Positions 1 through 7,551 of a stretch of 64,000 bases of DNA are shown in pieces. Location: contig NZ_QYYA01000001.1 of assembly GCF_003597125.1 (NCBI RefSeq), positions 496,001 to 560,000 of the forward strand. Direction: 5' to 3'. How positions within the stretch are numbered: position 1 is the stretch's first letter; the number at the start of each line of letters is the position of its first letter. The notes beneath the pieces are model-generated. The model did no database searches and was not told the DNA's origin. It was given only the letters and a program-made list of their open reading frames with translations. The translations under genes were made by a program, and so were the position numbers. Source of the stretch: Alcanivorax profundi. Its GTDB lineage: Bacteria; Pseudomonadota; Gammaproteobacteria; Pseudomonadales; Alcanivoracaceae.

Positions 1-2411
1 ATGGCGGTGTCATTGTGCTGTTGCACAAAGGTTTTCACCGACAGGCGTTTTTGTGGCGGCGTGGCAATGATGGAAATATCCCGCATGCCGCTCATGGCCA
101 TGTTCAGGGTGCGCGGAATGGGGGTGGCGGTGAGGGTGAGGATGTCGCATTCGGCGCGCATCTGCTTGAGGCGCTCTTTGTGGCGCACCCCAAAGCGGTG
201 CTCTTCATCCACAATGATCAGCCCGAGATTGTCGAACGCTACGGTTTCCTGTAGCAACTGGTGGGTGCCCACCAGAATATCGACTTTGCCTTCCTTCAGC
301 CGTTGCAGTACCTGGGTTTTTTCCTTGGCACTGCGGAAACGGGACAGCACCTCGATATTCACCGGCCAGTCGGCAAAGCGGTCAGTAAAGGATTCGTAGT
401 GTTGCTGGGCGAGCAGGGTGGTGGGCACCAGCACCGCCACCTGAGTCTGGTTTTCCACCGCGACAAAGGCGGCGCGCATGGCCACTTCGGTCTTGCCGAA
501 GCCCACGTCGCCACACACCAGCCTGTCCATGGGGTTGCTGGACTGCATGTCGGCGATCACCGAGGCGATCGCGGCTTGCTGATCCGGCGTTTCCTCGAAC
601 GGGAAGCCGGCGCTGAAGCGATCGTAGTCGTTCATGTCCACATCGAACTGCTTGCCTTCGCGCGCTTCACGGCGGGCGTAGGTGTTGAGCAGTTCGGCGG
701 CCACGTCGTGGATCTTCTCGGCGGCTTTCTGGCGCGCCTTGCTCCACTGTTCGGTACCGAGTCTATTCAGCGGTGCTGTGTCGCCACCGCCGTACCGGCT
801 GATCAGGTGCAGGGATGACACCGGCACATACAGCTTGTCGCCGCCCTGGTATTCCAGCAACAGGAACTCGTGTTGCTGGCGGTCCACTTCCATGTGGGTC
901 AGGCCCAGGTAGCGACCGACCCCGTGCTCAAGGTGTACCACCGGGGAGCCCACTGTGAGTTCACCCAGAGAGCGGAAGGCTTGCTCGGCGGCGCCGTCAT
1001 CGCTGCTGGATTTACGGCGTCGGCGTTGCAGTACCCGCTCGCCGTAGAGGTCGTTCTCGGTGACCACCAGCAGCTGGTGGTCCGGTGCATAAAAGCCGGC
1101 ATCCAGCTCACCGCGGGTCAGGCTCCAGCGGGCGGGCTCGGCAATGAAGTCTGGCCAGTTATCTTTCATCACTGGCTGGATGCGGATTTTCTGCATCAGC
1201 TCCAGCAGGGCTTCGCGGCGGCCGGCGGTTTCCGCACAGATCAGGATATGGGTGTCTGGATGGGCGTCAGAGAAGGTGTGCAGCAGGGCCAGGGGGTTGC
1301 TGGCGCGCACGTCGGCGGTCAGTGCCGGCATGGGTGCCACATCAAAGGCGATGGCATTGCTGTCGGCAGGCGCTGCGCTACTGGCCTGGCGGGCCCGTGG
1401 GTGACGCTTGAGGGCTGCGCCCAGCTCTTCCTGGCGAAGATACAGCTGCCAGGGGGCCATGATCGGGCGGTGAATGTCATGGCGGCGCGATTCATAGCGT
1501 TGTTCTACGTCGTCCCAGAAATGTTCAATGGCCGGTTGGCAATCGGCCATTTCGACCAGCTTTACGTCATCGGGCAGGTAATCGAACAGCGTGGCCATGT
1601 GTTCGAAGAACAAGGGCAAGTAATACTCCAGCCCCGGGGCGGCCAACCCGTCGGTGACATCCTGGTAAAGGGGCACGTGGCGGGTGTCCACATCGAAGGT
1701 GTCACGGAAATTGCTGCGGAAACGGGCAATGCCTTCGGCGCTGAGCGGGAATTCCGCTGCGGGTAACAGGGTGATGTCCTCGACCTTGCCGGTGGAGCGC
1801 TGGCTTTCGGCATCGAACAGGCGCAGCGATTCAATTTCGTCATCAAACAGCTCGATGCGAAATGGCTGCTCGGCGCCCATGGGGTAGATATCCATGATGG
1901 CTCCGCGCACGGCAAATTCGCCGTGCTCGTAGACGTTGTCGCGCTGACGGTAGCCACACGCCACCAGCCGTTCGCGGGTGGCCTCCATATCAAATACGTC
2001 GCCGACCTTGAGCAGGAAACTGTTGCCAGTGATGTGAAGCGGCGGCGCCAGACGCTGCATCAGGGTATTGACCGGGACCACCAGGATGCCCTTGTGGGTG
2101 GTAGGCAGCTGGTGCAACACCCGGATCCGGTCGCTGACGATGTCCTGGTGGGGGCTGAAGTGGTCGTAGGGCAGGGTTTCCCAGTCCGGGAACAGCATCA
2201 CCGGCGTGTTGCTGCCGGTCAGGTAAAAGCTGAGGGAGTCCGTCAGCTGCTGGGCGCGACTACTGTTGGGGGCCAGCACCACAAACAGGTGATCCTGGCT
2301 GCGCGCCAGTTCGGCCAGCACCGCGGCCATGCTGCCGGCAGTGAGTCCGGCCCAGTCTTTATAGTGCTCTCGCCCGCTGGGAAAGAGGTTGCTGTCGGGG
2401 AGTAGCTTCAT
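1..2411 (-). CDS. mfd: Transcription-repair coupling factor Mfd (partial, C-terminus beyond window)
   Basis: Mfd is a DNA translocase that removes stalled RNA polymerase from lesions and recruits UvrA. About 803 N-terminal residues are present out of roughly 1150 in the family. The UvrB-like N-terminal part is followed by the RecG-like helicase motor: the Walker A region GDVGFGKTEVA (nt 455-522), the DEEHRFG motif II (nt 171-226) and motif III LTATPIPRTLNMAMSGMRD near nt 90-150. The frame is still open at nt 1. The ATG at 2409-2411 lies 3' of a weak AGGA. The gene diverges from the DUF6916 gene and matches the Pseudomonas mfd-gap neighbourhood, although an accessory locus now lies between them. 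Confidence 0.96.
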   Translation of the reverse strand, partial: MKLLPDSNLFPSGREHYKDWAGLTAGSMAAVLAELARSQDHLFVVLAPNSSRAQQLTDSLSFYLTGSNTPVMLFPDWETLPYDHFSPHQDIVSDRIRVLHQLPTTHKGILVVPVNTLMQRLAPPLHITGNSFLLKVGDVFDMEATRERLVACGYRQRDNVYEHGEFAVRGAIMDIYPMGAEQPFRIELFDDEIESLRLFDAESQRSTGKVEDITLLPAAEFPLSAEGIARFRSNFRDTFDVDTRHVPLYQDVTDGLAAPGLEYYLPLFFEHMATLFDYLPDDVKLVEMADCQPAIEHFWDDVEQRYESRRHDIHRPIMAPWQLYLRQEELGAALKRHPRARQASSAAPADSNAIAFDVAPMPALTADVRASNPLALLHTFSDAHPDTHILICAETAGRREALLELMQKIRIQPVMKDNWPDFIAEPARWSLTRGELDAGFYAPDHQLLVVTENDLYGERVLQRRRRKSSSDDGAAEQAFRSLGELTVGSPVVHLEHGVGRYLGLTHMEVDRQQHEFLLLEYQGGDKLYVPVSSLHLISRYGGGDTAPLNRLGTEQWSKARQKAAEKIHDVAAELLNTYARREAREGKQFDVDMNDYDRFSAGFPFEETPDQQAAIASVIADMQSSNPMDRLVCGDVGFGKTEVAMRAAFVAVENQTQVAVLVPTTLLAQQHYESFTDRFADWPVNIEVLSRFRSAKEKTQVLQRLKEGKVDILVGTHQLLQETVAFDNLGLIIVDEEHRFGVRHKERLKQMRAECDILTLTATPIPRTLNMAMSGMRDISIIATPPQKRLSVKTFVQQHNDTA

Positions 2412-2445
2412 TCAGACCCGGTTCCTGCACAATCGGTGGCCGCGT

Positions 2446-2474
2446 ATTGTAGCCAAGGGTGACGGTGACGTCAG
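2446..2474 (-). promoter_or_regulatory. Putative sigma70 promoter of mfd
   Basis: On the minus strand CTGACG (2469-2474) and TACAAT (2446-2451) are separated by exactly 17 bp, 35 bp upstream of the mfd ATG. The match is 4/6 and 5/6 to consensus. It overlaps a weaker plus-strand pair, GTGACG (2459-2464) and TACACT (2482-2487), which could serve the divergent DUF6916 gene. Inferred from sequence only. Confidence 0.45.
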
Positions 2475-2509
2475 CGCCGTCTACACTGCTGGCATTGTTT
2501 GGGGGACAC

Positions 2510-2800
2510 ATGATGGTGACATTGGAACAATGGAAAAACTGTGAAGGGCAGGTTTTTACGCTTGAAGATGGCAGCACTCTGACGCTGGCGGAGGTGTCGG
2601 TGCCCTCAATGGCTGAGGGATGGGAGTGCTTTTCGCTGTTGTTTGCAGGAAATCAACAGCGGGAGCAGGGCACCGTTGCCATGCGTCATGACGCTGCCGG
2701 GGAGCTGACAGTCTTTCTGGTGCCGCTCGGGCCCTTAGGAAGCAATGATGGCACCTGCTATTTTGAGGCGGTGTTTAACCGTCAGGTTGCCAATTCATGA
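2510..2800 (+). CDS. DUF6916 domain protein
   Basis: A small acidic protein of 96 aa matching the DUF6916 pattern as I know it: an N-terminal VTLEQW..C.GQVFTLEDG, a central ECFSLLFAGNQQ..QGTVAMRHD and a C-terminal LTVFLVPLGP....YFEAVFNRQ. The domain is of unknown function and is often found beside tail-collar (MdpB-like) proteins, as here. The open frame begins earlier at 2459, but GGGGGAC at 2501-2507 favours the ATG at 2510 or the adjacent one at 2513. Its 3' end overlaps the convergent acetyltransferase gene by 26 bp (2775-2800). It is the only member of the locus on the plus strand. Confidence 0.75.
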   Translation: MMVTLEQWKNCEGQVFTLEDGSTLTLAEVSVPSMAEGWECFSLLFAGNQQREQGTVAMRHDAAGELTVFLVPLGPLGSNDGTCYFEAVFNRQVANS

Positions 2801-3248
2801 GCAGATAGACGCCGTTGTCAGACTGTTCTGTGAATCCCAGCCGTTGATACAGGCGTCGTGCCGGATTGTTTTTCTCGACATGAATAGAAAGCGGTTTGCC
2901 GGCTTGTCTGGCCCGTCCCTGCAGGCTTGCCAGAATCCCTGAGCCCAGGCCTGTTCCCCTAAAGACCGGTAGCAAGGCGATATCCACGATACGAATTTCC
3001 CGCTCCCAATCCGATACATACAATCGCCCGGCGGTGTGCCCATTGACCTCGATCAGATGTCGCTCTGCCTCGGGGTAATGTCGCAGGTAGTGCTCATGTT
3101 GTGCCTGGGCCTGCATTGTCAGAAAGGCCTTCTGCTGCGCCTGTGGCCAGCCGGTCTGCGCGACTTCTTCCTGGCGTGTGCTGGTGTAGATCTCCAGCAG
3201 CACGGGGGTGTCTGTGTCGGTGACGGGGCGCAGCAGATATTCCGGCAT
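2775..3248 (-). CDS. GNAT family N-acetyltransferase
   Basis: A 157-residue single-domain GNAT protein. The acetyl-CoA-binding motif A is visible as VDIALLPVFRGTGLGSGIL, followed by the motif B region with LSIHVEKNNPARRLYQRLGF. The substrate is unknown. The chosen ATG (3246-3248) overlaps the stop of the preceding tail-collar gene as TGATG, which implies translational coupling. It is therefore the last gene of the six-gene operon running from the collagen-like gene. A longer open frame upstream (to 3344) lies inside the tail-collar gene and is rejected. It could modify a product of the operon, but nothing in the sequence proves this. Confidence 0.82.
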   Translation of the reverse strand: MPEYLLRPVTDTDTPVLLEIYTSTRQEEVAQTGWPQAQQKAFLTMQAQAQHEHYLRHYPEAERHLIEVNGHTAGRLYVSDWEREIRIVDIALLPVFRGTGLGSGILASLQGRARQAGKPLSIHVEKNNPARRLYQRLGFTEQSDNGVYLLMNWQPDG

Positions 3249-3664
3249 CAGGAGCGGCTGGGGTAGATGCCAAACATGGCGACGATGAAATTCACAAACA
3301 ATCTCGGCGTTGCATTGTGAGTATTGGCGGGAAGGGCGCTCCAACTATTGGTGCCGGGGTCCAGGTTCCGGTCAAGGCTCACCCCGGCGGTGACAGCTTC
3401 CTGTCCACTGCTGGACTGACCCACTTTGGCGCCGAGTCGTAACTGCGCAAGCCCGGGTCCGGTGCCGGCATGCGCCGGGCTTCTCCCGCGACAATCAGGA
3501 AGCCCAAAGGTGGTTCGGCCGTCACCGCCGTATAGGGTACCAAACAGTGAGAACAAGGCATCATTCTGGGACACCGCCAGCAGTTGGCCATCGCAGAACG
3601 CCCAGCCCCGGGGAGCAAAGTTGCCGGCGAACATGCGGATTTCTCCAATAAATGGTTCTGACAT
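3248..3664 (-). CDS. Phage tail collar domain protein (MdpB-like), copy 1
   Basis: A 138-residue protein with a tail collar domain (PF07484-type). It starts SEPFIGEIRMFAGNFAPRGW, then has CDGQLL....QNDALFSLFGTLYGGDGRTTFGLPD.RGR, and ends in NFIVAMFGIYPSRS. The fold is known from short tail fibres and the microcystin-related protein MdpB family. Typical family members are about 170-180 aa; here the region between GLAQLRLG and the C-terminal strand is shortened. AGGAG precedes the ATG by 6 bp. It is the last of three tandem paralogues, 8 bp after copy 2, and its stop overlaps the GNAT start. No phage structural genes are nearby. Confidence 0.85.
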   Translation of the reverse strand: MSEPFIGEIRMFAGNFAPRGWAFCDGQLLAVSQNDALFSLFGTLYGGDGRTTFGLPDCRGRSPAHAGTGPGLAQLRLGAKVGQSSSGQEAVTAGVSLDRNLDPGTNSWSALPANTHNATPRLFVNFIVAMFGIYPSRS

Positions 3665-3672
3665 AATCGCTC

Positions 3673-4077
3673 CTAGTTACGGCTGGGGAACAGCCCCTGT
3701 AATGCAATGGCAAAGTTCAATCCGATTTTTGGGGTGACCGGCGTTTGGGTGGCAACATTTTCCTGCTGCAGCGTGCTGCCAAGATTGCGGTCCAGCGACA
3801 GGGTGTCCAGGGTGTTGTCGGTGCTGGTGGTTTGGGCATCCTGTACGCCGCCTTTCTGGCCGAGCTGCACCTCGGTTCCGGGGTGCATGGGCATCCGGCC
3901 ACGCAGGTCCGGAAGCGCAAAGGAGGTTTGGCCATCGCCGCCATAGGTCGTGCCAAGCAGGGAATAAAGTGACTGATTCTGGTTGATCGGAAGTATCTGA
4001 CCGTCGCACAAGGCCCAGCCCCGCGGGGCAAATGTGAAGCCCACAATGCGGATTTCGGCAAGGAAAGGTTCGCTCAT
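3673..4077 (-). CDS. Phage tail collar domain protein (MdpB-like), copy 2
   Basis: A 134-residue paralogue of its two neighbours. It reads SEPFLAEIRIVGFTFAPRGW at the N-terminus, then CDGQILPINQNQSLYSLLGT.YGGDGQTSFALPDLRGR, and ends LNFAIALQGLFPSRN. It carries the standard collar core and the family's conserved C-terminal FPSRN, but lacks the longer threonine- and histidine-rich middle of typical members. An AGGAG lies 9 bp before the ATG (4075-4077). It starts 11 bp after copy 3 and ends 8 bp before copy 1. Its role is probably structural or surface-associated; no experimental function can be assigned from sequence. Confidence 0.85.
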   Translation of the reverse strand: MSEPFLAEIRIVGFTFAPRGWALCDGQILPINQNQSLYSLLGTTYGGDGQTSFALPDLRGRMPMHPGTEVQLGQKGGVQDAQTTSTDNTLDTLSLDRNLGSTLQQENVATQTPVTPKIGLNFAIALQGLFPSRN

Positions 4078-4088
4078 GATATCGGCTC

Positions 4089-4496
4089 CTATGACCTGGA
4101 GGGGTATAGCCCGGCCAGGGCAATAATGAAATTCAGGCCAAGAAACGGTTGGCGTGTTTCTCCGACTTTGCCGCTGACGGTGCGGGAGGTCTCGGTGTGT
4201 CCAAGATTGCGGGCCGGGGTAACGGCAGAGACCACATCAATGGTTGTGTCGCCGTCTGTGTCGCCGAGTCTGGCGGGGGGGAGTCCAGGGCCCCTGCCTG
4301 GGTGAGCTGGGACGTGATCACGCATGTCTGGCAGAGCGGTGGTGCTTCTGCCATCGCCTCCGTAATTGGTGCTGATAAGAGAGAAAAGTGCGGTGTTCTG
4401 ACTGATCGGCAGCAGTTGCCCATTGCAGAATGCCCAGCCCCGGGGGGCAAAATTTCCGGCGAAAATCCGGATTTCGGCGAGAAAGGGTTCGCTCAT
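4089..4496 (-). CDS. Phage tail collar domain protein (MdpB-like), copy 3
   Basis: A 135-residue paralogue: SEPFLAEIRIFAGNFAPRGW, CNGQLLPISQNTALFSLISTNYGGDG, ALPDMRDHVPAHPG and the C-terminal LNFIIALAGLYPSRS. It is the first of the three tandem copies, beginning 7 bp after the Tat-exported propeller gene, with GAGG upstream of the ATG. The RGR motif of the other two is replaced by RDH here, so the copies have diverged rather than being recent duplicates. The shared N-terminal 20 residues contain no signal peptide, so export, if any, is by an unknown route. Confidence 0.85.
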   Translation of the reverse strand: MSEPFLAEIRIFAGNFAPRGWAFCNGQLLPISQNTALFSLISTNYGGDGRSTTALPDMRDHVPAHPGRGPGLPPARLGDTDGDTTIDVVSAVTPARNLGHTETSRTVSGKVGETRQPFLGLNFIIALAGLYPSRS

Positions 4497-4503
4497 GGTT
4501 GCC

Positions 4504-5280
4504 TCATACGCTGATCAGCAGGTTACTGCCCGGTTGCCAGCTCATATACGCCAGCTGTTGGGGGCCGGTTTGCGGTAGCGCCAGAATGGGTTGGGTATGG
4601 TCCGCCCAGCACAGTTGGTTCTGGCTGCGGTCCATTACCAGCAAGTGATTGTTGATGGCTGTCAGGCTGCCCGGCATGGCAAGCATGGAGCCTTCACTGC
4701 CGAGAGACTCCCCGGCGAGAGTAAAGTGGTGGAGTCGTTGATCGCCTAGTGTCAGCAGGGACAGTCGATCCTGTGTGCGGGCCAGTGATGCCGGGCCATT
4801 CAATGGCCGGTCACTTTCCAGCCATGCCCTGCGCTCGCTATGGGTATCCAGGGCGAGTAACCGGTGGCCGTGCACATCTGCAATGACTGCCTGTCCCGCA
4901 TAGAGGATGAAGTCGGCAGGTTCCAGCAAATCGGGCAGATTGAGCTCGCGCGCGAGTACCCCGTTGGCCTGAAACCAGCGGAGTTGGCGATGTCCTCGGT
5001 CGAGCACAACAAGCTGGGTGCCGTCTTTGGCAGCGGCGACGATGCGTGTTTGCGGTGGTGATCCGGCTGTGATCGAAACAGCATCACCCTGACCTTGGTG
5101 CCAGTATGCCTGGCGCCCGTACTGGCTGATACGCAGTTGCTGCTGGCCTTCCAGGGCAATGGCGCGCTCACCTGCCACCAATTCAACCCGGGTGGCAGTG
5201 GTGCCCGCGACCAGTGGGGTACTAAGCAGCATGCCTGCTGCGCTTCCCGCCGCGATGAATTGCCGTCGGGTCATCGCCAT
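4504..5280 (-). CDS. Tat-exported beta-propeller-like protein
   Basis: 258 residues from the ATG at 5278-5280, which overlaps the stop of the collagen-like gene as TGATG. The N-terminus [18 protein letters not shown] has a twin-arginine motif (TRRQF) and a hydrophobic stretch, so export by Tat is likely. The mature part has repeated short beta-strand units such as AAKDGTQLVVLDRGHRQLRWF, VIADVHGHRLLALD and LTAINNHLLVMDRSQNQLCW at about 40-residue spacing, as in NHL or PQQ-type propellers. No catalytic motif was recognised. The longer frame to 5451 lies within the collagen-like gene. I do not recognise a named family. Confidence 0.75.
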   Translation of the reverse strand: MAMTRRQFIAAGSAAGMLLSTPLVAGTTATRVELVAGERAIALEGQQQLRISQYGRQAYWHQGQGDAVSITAGSPPQTRIVAAAKDGTQLVVLDRGHRQLRWFQANGVLARELNLPDLLEPADFILYAGQAVIADVHGHRLLALDTHSERRAWLESDRPLNGPASLARTQDRLSLLTLGDQRLHHFTLAGESLGSEGSMLAMPGSLTAINNHLLVMDRSQNQLCWADHTQPILALPQTGPQQLAYMSWQPGSNLLISV

Positions 5281-6422
5281 CAGTTGGTCACCGCGCAGGT
5301 CACGGTCAGCGTTGCGGGGGTGCTGGCCGCTCCGGTCTGCCAGACTTCGCAACTCCCCGACCAGGTGTTGGCAGCGCTTGGGTAACTGCTGATCACATAA
5401 CTGTTGGCGCTGCATTGGACGCCGCCAGCAAGTACCACACCAGAGGGGCACTGGCAGCTGGTGGCAGCACTACAGGTCGTTTGTGACACATTGCTGGTGC
5501 TAAAGGTGCCCGCAGGGCCGGTCATGCCGGTGGGGCCTTGTGCCCCGGTTGCTCCTGCTGGGCCAGCGGGCCCTTGAGGACCTTGAGGGCCAGCGGCACC
5601 AGCAGGGCCGTCCGCGCCGGCAATACCCTGCGTACCTTGAGGTCCCTGCGGCCCTTGGGGGCCGGGTGGTCCCATCATGCCGGCGGGGCCTGCCGGTCCA
5701 GCTGGCCCCTGAGGTCCAGCAGGACCTTGTGGCCCTGCCTCGCCGCGTGGGCCTGTGGCACCATCAGCACCGGCCAGGCCTTGAGGACCAACTGGCCCCT
5801 GGGGACCATCGGCGCCAGGGTCGCCTTTCTCGCCGGCCGGGCCCGCTTCACCGGCCGGGCCTTCAGGGCCGATCAGGCCACTGTCTGAGCCGACCCATTC
5901 ACCAAATTCATTGATGACCAGACTGCCATCGATGCTAACCGAGCGTGGAGTGATGTCGCCGTTGACCTGTTCAGCTTCGCGGGCTTGCAGGGCAAACGGA
6001 ACGCTGGCGGCGGCAACCGCCATCCGTGGGGTCATTTCGTTATCACCGTCGATGGCAAGCCCCAGTTCAACCTCATTGCTGTCAAGGAGATCAGCGGGGA
6101 GCGGGTTGCTGTCGCTGCCCAGTGTCACGCTGTAGCGTCCCTGATCAATGGCAACGGTAAAAGTTTCTGTCCAGAGAACGGCGCCGAGACCTTGGGGGTC
6201 GGTTGCTGTCCCGCCTGCGTCCTGGTAGTCCGTTGTCCGCCCGGAAAGATCATAGAGGGTGGCAACCACGTCCACGGTGGCATGCAGCGGACGTTGGGTA
6301 TTCTGGTCGATCAGATATCCCTGGATAATCAGACTGGAGGGTGTTTCTGCATAAGCGGTGGAGTAAACGAAAAGAATGGACAGCAGTAAGGCCGCCGTCC
6401 CCTGGCGTAGTCGTGAAACCAT
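5280..6422 (-). CDS. Secreted collagen-like triple-helix repeat protein
   Basis: 380 residues from the ATG at 6420-6422, which has GGGGGA 5 bp upstream. Residues 1-26 form a signal peptide ending in STAYA. Residues 27-180 form a globular domain containing the segment [23 protein letters not shown], typical of bacterial tail-fibre or surface proteins. Residues 185-306 (nt 5505-5870) are about 40 uninterrupted Gly-X-Y triplets rich in GPQ, GPA and GEK. The C-terminal 70 residues contain six cysteines, probably a disulfide-bonded trimerisation or adhesion domain. It heads the operon with the Tat protein and three collar proteins. Likely extracellular; the bacterial collagen-like fold is established, the role here is inferred. 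Confidence 0.88.
   Translation of the reverse strand: MVSRLRQGTAALLLSILFVYSTAYAETPSSLIIQGYLIDQNTQRPLHATVDVVATLYDLSGRTTDYQDAGGTATDPQGLGAVLWTETFTVAIDQGRYSVTLGSDSNPLPADLLDSNEVELGLAIDGDNEMTPRMAVAAASVPFALQAREAEQVNGDITPRSVSIDGSLVINEFGEWVGSDSGLIGPEGPAGEAGPAGEKGDPGADGPQGPVGPQGLAGADGATGPRGEAGPQGPAGPQGPAGPAGPAGMMGPPGPQGPQGPQGTQGIAGADGPAGAAGPQGPQGPAGPAGATGAQGPTGMTGPAGTFSTSNVSQTTCSAATSCQCPSGVVLAGGVQCSANSYVISSYPSAANTWSGSCEVWQTGAASTPATLTVTCAVTN
5505..5870 (-). repeat. Gly-X-Y collagen-like coding repeat
   Basis: About 40 consecutive Gly-X-Y codon triplets, GC-rich and internally repetitive on the minus strand (ggXcct and ggXcca periods of 9 bp). The triplets vary in X and Y, so this is a protein-level repeat rather than a simple DNA microsatellite, but it is a likely site of length variation between strains. 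Confidence 0.9.
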
Positions 6423-6672
6423 GTATTCCCCCAAGTCGACAACGCGACCTTTTGTATTTAATTGCCCCGATACTATGCGCTGGTTCACATATGGACAAGT
6501 GCGTCCTTGATTGATCTTGCTTTACGGCTCTGCTGGTACAGCGCAGATTCTGACTCTCCCCCCCTGGCAGATTGGCCTGTCGCCAGGTTAAGTGTCCGGG
6601 CGCGCTGATGAACCCCATTTTCTTGAATAGTAGGGTACTATGCGGCCAACGTGATTTTGCTGAGGATTGGGT

Positions 6673-7551
6673 ATGAACAATGCTGTCCGGGAGCTGATGG
6701 ATCTGTTTGATCTGGAGCAACTCGAGAACAACCTCTTTCGTGGCCAGAGCCAGGCCAATGGCCAACGTAGTGTGTTTGGCGGGCTGGTGGCCGGGCAGGC
6801 TCTGTTGGCGGCGTCACGAACCGTGCAGGAAGACCGCCCGGTGCATTCCCTGCATGCCTATTTCCTGCGGCCGGGGGATTTTAATGCGCCCATCGTCTAC
6901 GACGTGGACCGGATTCGTGATGGCAAGAGTTTCACCACCCGGCGGGTGAATGCCATCCAGCATGGCCGACCGATCTTTTCGCTGGCGTCCTCGTATCAAG
7001 TAGTGGAGGAGGGGGCATCCCATCAGGCTGAGATGCCTGAGGTGCCAGGCCCGGACGGGCTGGAGAGTGACGAGGCGATTCGGATCAAGTTGGTGGAGCG
7101 CCTCCCGGAGCAGTATCGAAAGGACTTTCTTACCGAGCGACCAGTAGAATTTCGCCCGGTCACGCCGACAGACCCCATTTCCCCCGACCCCAAAGCGCCG
7201 ATCAGGGAGGTCTGGTTCCGTGTCGTGGACAAGGTGGACGCCAATCCCATGACGCACCGGGCGTTGTTGGCCTATTGCTCGGATTTTGGTCTGATGGGCA
7301 CAGCGATGCTGCCCCATGGCATGAATTTCTGGCAGCCCAATGTGCAGTGCGCAAGCATTGACCACGCCATGTGGTTCCACAATGACTTCAAAATCGATGA
7401 GTGGCTGCTGTATCGCAGTGACAGCCCCTTCGCCGGTGGTTCCCGCGGGATGAACTTTGGTTCCATCTACCGTCAGGATGGCACCCTGGTGGCGTCGGTG
7501 GCTCAGGAAGGGTTGATTCGATTGCACCGGTCTGACAGTCCGGCGGAATGA
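6673..7551 (+). CDS. tesB: Acyl-CoA thioesterase II
   Basis: 292 residues with the double hotdog fold of TesB, which hydrolyses medium- and long-chain acyl-CoA. Family landmarks are RSVFGGLVAGQALLAAS near the N-terminus, HSLHAYFLRPGD, and the second hotdog with AYCSDFGLM (catalytic Asp), IDHAMWFH and SVAQEGLIR (catalytic Gln). The ATG at 6673 lies 7 bp after GAGG; a TTG six bases upstream is ignored. The next gene starts inside the last codons (ATGA), so the two are co-transcribed. In an alkane degrader it would manage acyl-CoA pools, an inference from the likely host. Confidence 0.94.
   Translation: MNNAVRELMDLFDLEQLENNLFRGQSQANGQRSVFGGLVAGQALLAASRTVQEDRPVHSLHAYFLRPGDFNAPIVYDVDRIRDGKSFTTRRVNAIQHGRPIFSLASSYQVVEEGASHQAEMPEVPGPDGLESDEAIRIKLVERLPEQYRKDFLTERPVEFRPVTPTDPISPDPKAPIREVWFRVVDKVDANPMTHRALLAYCSDFGLMGTAMLPHGMNFWQPNVQCASIDHAMWFHNDFKIDEWLLYRSDSPFAGGSRGMNFGSIYRQDGTLVASVAQEGLIRLHRSDSPAE

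Noticed and set aside
261-1766. Plus-strand frames of 185 and 298 codons in the first 2 kb
   Set aside because: Antisense shadows of mfd, whose helicase motifs read cleanly on the minus strand up to the window edge.
3248-4496. Tail-collar genes as a prophage remnant
   Set aside because: No integrase, capsid, terminase, baseplate or lysis gene is nearby, and the genes are in a tight operon with a collagen-like and a Tat protein. MdpB-like collar proteins occur widely outside phages.
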